Source: Bacteroidia bacterium (GTDB lineage: Bacteria; Bacteroidota; Bacteroidia; Flavobacteriales; Flavobacteriaceae). Taken from it: 64,000 nt of DNA. Each line of letters opens with the position of its first letter. Positions within the stretch are counted from its first letter, which is position 1. The DNA lies in NCBI GenBank assembly GCA_030427585.1, contig JAUIBW010000002.1, positions 1 through 64,000 of the forward strand, written 5' to 3'. The notes under the pieces are model-generated. The model was not told the DNA's origin and did not search any database. It was given only the letters and a program-made list of their open reading frames with translations. Below, piece by piece: positions 59,918-64,000 of the stretch. A program made the translations under genes and the position numbers.

Positions 59918-60745
59918 TTATTCTATTCTAATTAAGACTGGTAAATGATCTGAAAGCAATAGATTATTCTTTCTTCTATCATCAACATTGGTATAGTTAT
60001 TTACTATTATATTTCTGGTCAGGATGTAATCTATTCTTGAAGTTATCTTTTTTTCTGAATTGAAACCATTGAAAGTTCCCTCTGGACCGTATGGTGGAGT
60101 TTTACTAATCTCAAATGAATCTTCTAACCTCGTTTTTAATATCTGAATAGGTTTTGAGTTTGGCAAACAGTTTAAGTCACCAATTACTGCAATGCGCTTC
60201 TCTTCTATTTTCATTTTTTTTATTAGACTAAGCACTAAAGTAGAAGAATTTTCCCTTGCTACTTCTCCAAGGTGATCATAATGACAATTAAAAACATGAA
60301 TAGTATCATTAGTAGATTTATCTCTAAATTTACCGTAGGTCACAATTCGCTCCATTGCAGCATCCCAACCGATAGATACCGTATCTATTTTTTCTGAAAG
60401 CCAAAATGTTTTGGTTGCAATCAACTCAATAGTATTAGTATTAAAAAATAGAGCAGCATATTCTCCTTTTTGATTGCCATCTCCTCTGCCTACACCAACA
60501 AAACTATAATTTGTTAACAGGGTGTCTACATATTTTACCTGGTCGTTTAACCCTTCTTGAATTCCTAAAATATCGGGAGAGTAATATTGTATCATCTCTA
60601 CTATATCTAGTTTTCTATTCTCCCACCAATTTTCGTTATCATTAGGGTTGTTATATCTTATGTTATAAGACATAATAGATTTTTGAGCACTAAGGTTCAA
60701 AGCAATGAATACTAATACAGTGATTAGCTTTATATTTTTCGACAT
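59918..60745 (-). CDS. exported endonuclease/exonuclease/phosphatase family protein
   Basis: Protein of 275 residues with a Sec signal (MSKNIKLITVLVFIALNLSA). EEP fold motifs are SIMSYNIRYNNPND, ILGIQEGLNDQVKYV (metal Glu), HVFNCHYDHLGEVAREN, AVIGDLNCLPNSKPI (Asp-Leu-Asn) and LLSDHLPVLIRIE (Ser-Asp-His). It likely cleaves phosphoesters in the periplasm; the substrate is not known. It lies downstream of the NagB fusion gene with a 50 bp gap on the same strand. Confidence 0.87.
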   Translation of the reverse strand: MSKNIKLITVLVFIALNLSAQKSIMSYNIRYNNPNDNENWWENRKLDIVEMIQYYSPDILGIQEGLNDQVKYVDTLLTNYSFVGVGRGDGNQKGEYAALFFNTNTIELIATKTFWLSEKIDTVSIGWDAAMERIVTYGKFRDKSTNDTIHVFNCHYDHLGEVARENSSTLVLSLIKKMKIEEKRIAVIGDLNCLPNSKPIQILKTRLEDSFEISKTPPYGPEGTFNGFNSEKKITSRIDYILTRNIIVNNYTNVDDRRKNNLLLSDHLPVLIRIE

Positions 60746-60795
60746 TTTTTGGCTTTATGATTAGTAATGAAAAATCTATATATTTTGTTTATTAT

Positions 60796-62739
60796 TTAAA
60801 AATGATATCTTTTAAAAGCTTCGATCCCAGCATAATCTGTCAACCCCAGTTTATGATATTTCTTTGCGGTATCTTTATTACGTTCTTCTGCTCTTACCCA
60901 AAATTCTCTGGTATCATCTCCTTGAAACATCACATTATCTTTTTGAGATTGATGAAAAAATATTGCTTTTCGTTTTTTAAGTACCTCATCAGGGCTTAGA
61001 GGAACAGCCATTTCGATATCATGGATATCCCATTCCTGCCATGCACCGCGATATAGCCATACCCAACAATCTTTCATAAATTCTTCTTCCTTACTATTTT
61101 CTATTACTTTAAATAATATATCTAAACAGACTTTATGAGTACCATGAGGATCTGCTAAATCTCCGGCTGCATATATTTGATGCGGTTTTATATCTTGTAT
61201 TAACTTGGTAAGAATCGCTACATCTTTCTCATCATAAGGTTTCTTTTTTACTGTTCCGGTTTCATAGAATGGTAAATCCAAAAAACTCACATGAGTATCA
61301 GGTAATCCCAAAAACCGAGTTGCTCCTAATGATTCTACTCTTCTTATGAGTCCTTTAAGGGTTCTAATTGCTATAGCATCAATAGCATTTTCTTTTTTCC
61401 TTTTAAGTTCGGCAATGATAGCATCAATGTTTACATTTCCTACATTTTCTAATGACATGCTTTTGGCAACTTCTGCATATTTTATAGCTTCTTCGTCAGA
61501 TACTGCTATATTTCCCGAGGTTTGGTATGCTACATATACCTCATGTTTTTGTTCGATCAAACGAAGAAAAGTACCTCCCATCGATATTACATCATCATCT
61601 GGGTGAGGGCTAAGAATCAACACTCTTTTTTTATGAGGTGTATTACGTTCTGGCCGGTTAGTATCATCTGCATTTGGCTTACCACCCGGCCACCCCGTAA
61701 TGGTAGATTGTAATTTATTAAACATATCAATATTAAGATCATAGGCAGATCCTTTTTCTGCCAATAATCCAGACATTCCGTTGTCATTATAATCTTTATC
61801 GGTAAGTTTCAGTATTGGTTTTTGTACTTTCTGACTTAACCAGGCTATTGATTTATTTTTGATTTTTTCATTCCAAATACAAGATTCTACTATCCAGGGA
61901 GTTTTAATTCTTGTTAATTCTCCGGCTGCCTCCTGATCCAGTACAAAGGTGGTGTTTTTATGCTCTTGCAGGTACGATGCAGGAATATCAGATTTTATAG
62001 CTTCCTCTATTGCTTCTTTTACGACAGGTGCTTTTTTATGCCCAAAAGCCATGATTACTATTCGCTTAGCTTTCTTTATGGTTCCTATTCCCATAGTGAT
62101 GGCTCTTTTAGGGACATTTTCTATACCCAAAAAAGCTTCAGCAGCGTCAGATCGGGTGATGTGATTTAATGTAATAATTCGCGTTCCCGAATTTGGATGC
62201 GACCCAGGTTCGTTAAACCCAATATGCCCCGTTCTTCCGATTCCTAATAACTGAAAATCTAAACCTCCTACCGCATTTATTTTCAACTCATAATCTATAC
62301 AATACTGATAAAGATCTTTTTGCGACACCGCACCATCTGGTATATGGATGTTCTCTGGTAAGATATCTATATGATTAAATAGGTGCTCATGCATAAAGTA
62401 ATAATAGCTTTGCACATTCGTTCTTTCCATTGGGTAGTATTCATCCAAATTGAATACTATAACATTAGCAAAACTTAGATTGTCTTCTTTATGAAGCCGA
62501 ACTAATTCTTCGTAAACCTTAATAGGAGATGAGCCTGTAGCTAATCCCAAAACACAATAGTTCTGTTTTGCTTGCTTTTCTTTTATTAATGCAGCTATTT
62601 CCTGGGCAATTACTATAGATGCATCGTCTGAGTTTTTGAATATAACATTGTGAATTTTTTCAAACTTGGTGTTTTCATAAATTCCCGCTTCTTTGTAACT
62701 AATATCCTCAAGCCCCTTTAATTCAACTTTAGTAATCAT
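60796..62739 (-). CDS. nagB: glucosamine-6-phosphate deaminase fused to PIG-L deacetylase domain
   Basis: Protein of 647 residues. NagB occupies about 1-290 (LGLATGSSPIKVYEELVRLH, VVFNLDEYYPMERTNVQSYY, LLGIGRTGHIGFNEPGS), converting glucosamine-6-phosphate to fructose-6-phosphate and ammonia. A PIG-L/LmbE domain occupies about 370-600 (ILSPHPDDDVISMGGT carries the PHPDD zinc motif, and AGDLADPHGTHKVCLDI another His). The fusion suggests coupled deacetylation and deamination of N-acetyl amino sugars. Length and layout match the fusion seen in other Bacteroidota. It belongs with the ROK kinase and MFS transporter upstream. Confidence 0.93.
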   Translation of the reverse strand: MITKVELKGLEDISYKEAGIYENTKFEKIHNVIFKNSDDASIVIAQEIAALIKEKQAKQNYCVLGLATGSSPIKVYEELVRLHKEDNLSFANVIVFNLDEYYPMERTNVQSYYYFMHEHLFNHIDILPENIHIPDGAVSQKDLYQYCIDYELKINAVGGLDFQLLGIGRTGHIGFNEPGSHPNSGTRIITLNHITRSDAAEAFLGIENVPKRAITMGIGTIKKAKRIVIMAFGHKKAPVVKEAIEEAIKSDIPASYLQEHKNTTFVLDQEAAGELTRIKTPWIVESCIWNEKIKNKSIAWLSQKVQKPILKLTDKDYNDNGMSGLLAEKGSAYDLNIDMFNKLQSTITGWPGGKPNADDTNRPERNTPHKKRVLILSPHPDDDVISMGGTFLRLIEQKHEVYVAYQTSGNIAVSDEEAIKYAEVAKSMSLENVGNVNIDAIIAELKRKKENAIDAIAIRTLKGLIRRVESLGATRFLGLPDTHVSFLDLPFYETGTVKKKPYDEKDVAILTKLIQDIKPHQIYAAGDLADPHGTHKVCLDILFKVIENSKEEEFMKDCWVWLYRGAWQEWDIHDIEMAVPLSPDEVLKKRKAIFFHQSQKDNVMFQGDDTREFWVRAEERNKDTAKKYHKLGLTDYAGIEAFKRYHF

Positions 62740-62909
62740 AATCCTTTTAAATTGTTATTAGATTTCATGATAAAAATAACGTATTTACTCTTCTTCAAAT
62801 TTATTATCACTAATAGTTTATGTAATAAAATCTATTTGTATTAATTTTTAAATTGTTTAAATATCTCTAAAATGTACTGTTATAATAATATATCAATGCT
62901 TTATTACCG

Positions 62910-63809
62910 TTATAATTCTTTAAAAAAATCATTATCTATTAATCTGGCTGCACCTATTAGAGCAGCACTCTCTCTAAGTGTACTTTTGTAAATTGGTATG
63001 GTAATATTTAGCCTGTTAAACGTTTGGATTAAGCTTTCTATAAAAAATGTCCAGGCGTTACTAATATTACCTCCGATTACTACAGCTTCTGCATCAAAAT
63101 CTCGCAGCCAGGGAGCGAGAAAAATCGCTAAATTCTCTGAGAATTCTTTAAAAATTTGTGAGGTTACCATATTATCTTTTTCAAATCTAATGAGTTCTTT
63201 TACTCCACTGATTTCTTTATTGGTAATTTCTTTATAACGTTTTTGAAACCACACAGTAGAAAAATTAGTATCGGCTATATCATTTCCGAATGGTAAATGA
63301 TATAGCTCTCCGTATAACGGAACTCCTTTTCCTTCTACAGTAGGAATCCCTTTTTCTAAAAAAGTAGCTCCCAAACCTGTTCCCAAAGTAATTGCAATAG
63401 CCTTATTAAAAGAAATCAACTCTCCTACCCAAGCTTCTCCTATTCCGAAACATGCTGCATCATTATAAAATCGAACAGAAACAGAGGGTTGTAGGTTTAA
63501 TTTTTTAATAATATGATCTTTAAGATTAAGATTGCTTAGCTTCTGAAACTTATTTTCTCCTTTACCAGGAAAAACTCCTTTTTCATAATCAAAAGGGCCT
63601 GGTATAGCTATACCTATTCCTTTTAATTTTTGATTTCCTAAATTATCAATCGCTAATTCTATAGCACTAATCCAGCTATCTAATATCAGATCTGAATCGG
63701 ATGTATTACTAATTTTCATTGTATAGATGTTTTGTACTTGATTTGGTACATTTTCATCTATAATAGCTACGGAAATATGACTACCTCCGATATCTACTCC
63801 TAGAACCAT
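62910..63809 (-). CDS. ROK family sugar kinase
   Basis: Protein of 299 residues. The N-terminus VLGVDIGGSHISVAIID is the phosphate-binding motif, GIAIPGPFDYEKGVF and FYNDAACFGIGEAWVGE follow, and ITLGTGLGATFLEKGIP is the ATP site. The ROK zinc-binding signature (CxCGxxxC) is absent, as in glucokinase-like members. With the nagB fusion and a sugar transporter alongside, it probably phosphorylates glucosamine or N-acetylglucosamine; glucose is an alternative. Confidence 0.85.
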   Translation of the reverse strand: MVLGVDIGGSHISVAIIDENVPNQVQNIYTMKISNTSDSDLILDSWISAIELAIDNLGNQKLKGIGIAIPGPFDYEKGVFPGKGENKFQKLSNLNLKDHIIKKLNLQPSVSVRFYNDAACFGIGEAWVGELISFNKAIAITLGTGLGATFLEKGIPTVEGKGVPLYGELYHLPFGNDIADTNFSTVWFQKRYKEITNKEISGVKELIRFEKDNMVTSQIFKEFSENLAIFLAPWLRDFDAEAVVIGGNISNAWTFFIESLIQTFNRLNITIPIYKSTLRESAALIGAARLIDNDFFKEL

Positions 63810-63819
63810 TTTTATATTT

Positions 63820-64000
63820 TTAAAGTGTATGTTTTATCTTGTATCCAACCAGACCATAGAAAATTAAATATCCATAACATACCATAGGTATAAAAAAGGA
63901 TAGTTTAATCCCTATATAATCTGCTACTACTCCCTGTAATAGAGGTATTAGTGCTCCTCCAACTATCATCATTACTAATAATGAAGATGCTTGACTTGTA
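63820..64000 (-). CDS. sugar MFS transporter, C-terminal part
   Basis: Only the last 59 codons are inside the window, cut off at its edge. VMMIVGGALIPLLQGVVADY and GIKLSFFIPMVCYGYLIFYG are the last two membrane helices of FucP/GluP/NagP-type major facilitator sugar permeases. It precedes the ROK kinase gene by 10 bp on the same strand and most likely imports N-acetylglucosamine or a related sugar. Confidence 0.8.
   Translation of the reverse strand, partial: TSQASSLLVMMIVGGALIPLLQGVVADYIGIKLSFFIPMVCYGYLIFYGLVGYKIKHTL

Overview
The window looks like a piece of a chromosome from a marine-type member of the Flavobacteriaceae (Bacteroidota). The sequence is AT-rich, promoter-like boxes follow the Bacteroidota TAnnTTTG pattern, Shine-Dalgarno sequences are weak, and the gene content is typical of that family: an HU-related DNA-binding protein, FISUMP lipoprotein, ECF sigma factors, a NagB/PIG-L fusion and small SulP/carbonic anhydrase modules. 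The species cannot be named from sequence alone. No rRNA or tRNA gene, CRISPR array, prophage or complete insertion sequence was seen.

Region by region. (1) 1-3500 is an integron-like cassette array on the minus strand: a tyrosine recombinase (2309-3439), a proximal recombination-site-like hairpin (2252-2300), then cassettes of unknown genes separated by imperfect inverted repeats (1139-1211 and 117-320). Each cassette's first bases match, inverted, the first bases of its own downstream site, which is the arrangement of integron cassettes, but the core is CAAC/GTTG and the recombinase lacks the IntI-specific insertion. (2) 3530-7862 carries a zinc-ribbon protein, an HU-like protein, a GNAT enzyme, a Crp/Fnr regulator and an M20 hydrolase lipoprotein. 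(3) 7863-8700 holds two leader-like transcription units, each with a tiny ORF and a terminator that can be disrupted by pairing with a segment inside the ORF; a third, related unit lies at 59622-59864. (4) 8701-12173 is an RNA ligase RtcB / release factor H pair followed by a TPR protein and a DEDD exonuclease.

(5) Most of 12221-50169 is cobalamin (B12) synthesis, in five blocks: cobQ-cobD-cbiB (12221-15623); a B12 riboswitch followed by a ferredoxin-like protein, an SDR protein, cobA and cbiX (16256-19836); chlID-cbiA-cobN (28492-35369, minus); a NicO-like metal transporter, cbiD, cobK and a cbiG-cobM fusion (37372-41859, minus); and cobW, adenosyltransferase, cobI, a cobJ-cbiC fusion, bluB and cbiET (44495-50169, minus). 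The set mixes early-insertion ('anaerobic') markers (CbiX, CbiD, CbiG) with a CobN-type late chelatase and the O2-requiring BluB. cobU, cobS and cobT are not in the window. Unrelated genes are interspersed: a membrane-anchored ToxR-like regulator with a divergent lipoprotein, an ECF sigma operon, a VOC lipoprotein, an AraC regulator, two beta-carbonic anhydrases and a carbonic-anhydrase-like relative, TrmL, and a glycosyltransferase/epimerase pair.

(6) 50383-53470 is a carbonic anhydrase / universal stress protein / SulP transporter module, probably for bicarbonate. It is followed by a TetR regulator, an ECF sigma factor and a TPR histidine kinase with a LuxR-type response regulator. (7) 59918-64000 is an amino-sugar block: exported EEP phosphatase, NagB/PIG-L fusion, ROK sugar kinase and the end of an MFS sugar transporter.

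Several dispersed palindromic repeat families of the kind common in flavobacterial intergenic DNA are present (8576, 10095, 10184, 11491, 19916, 33641, 39227).
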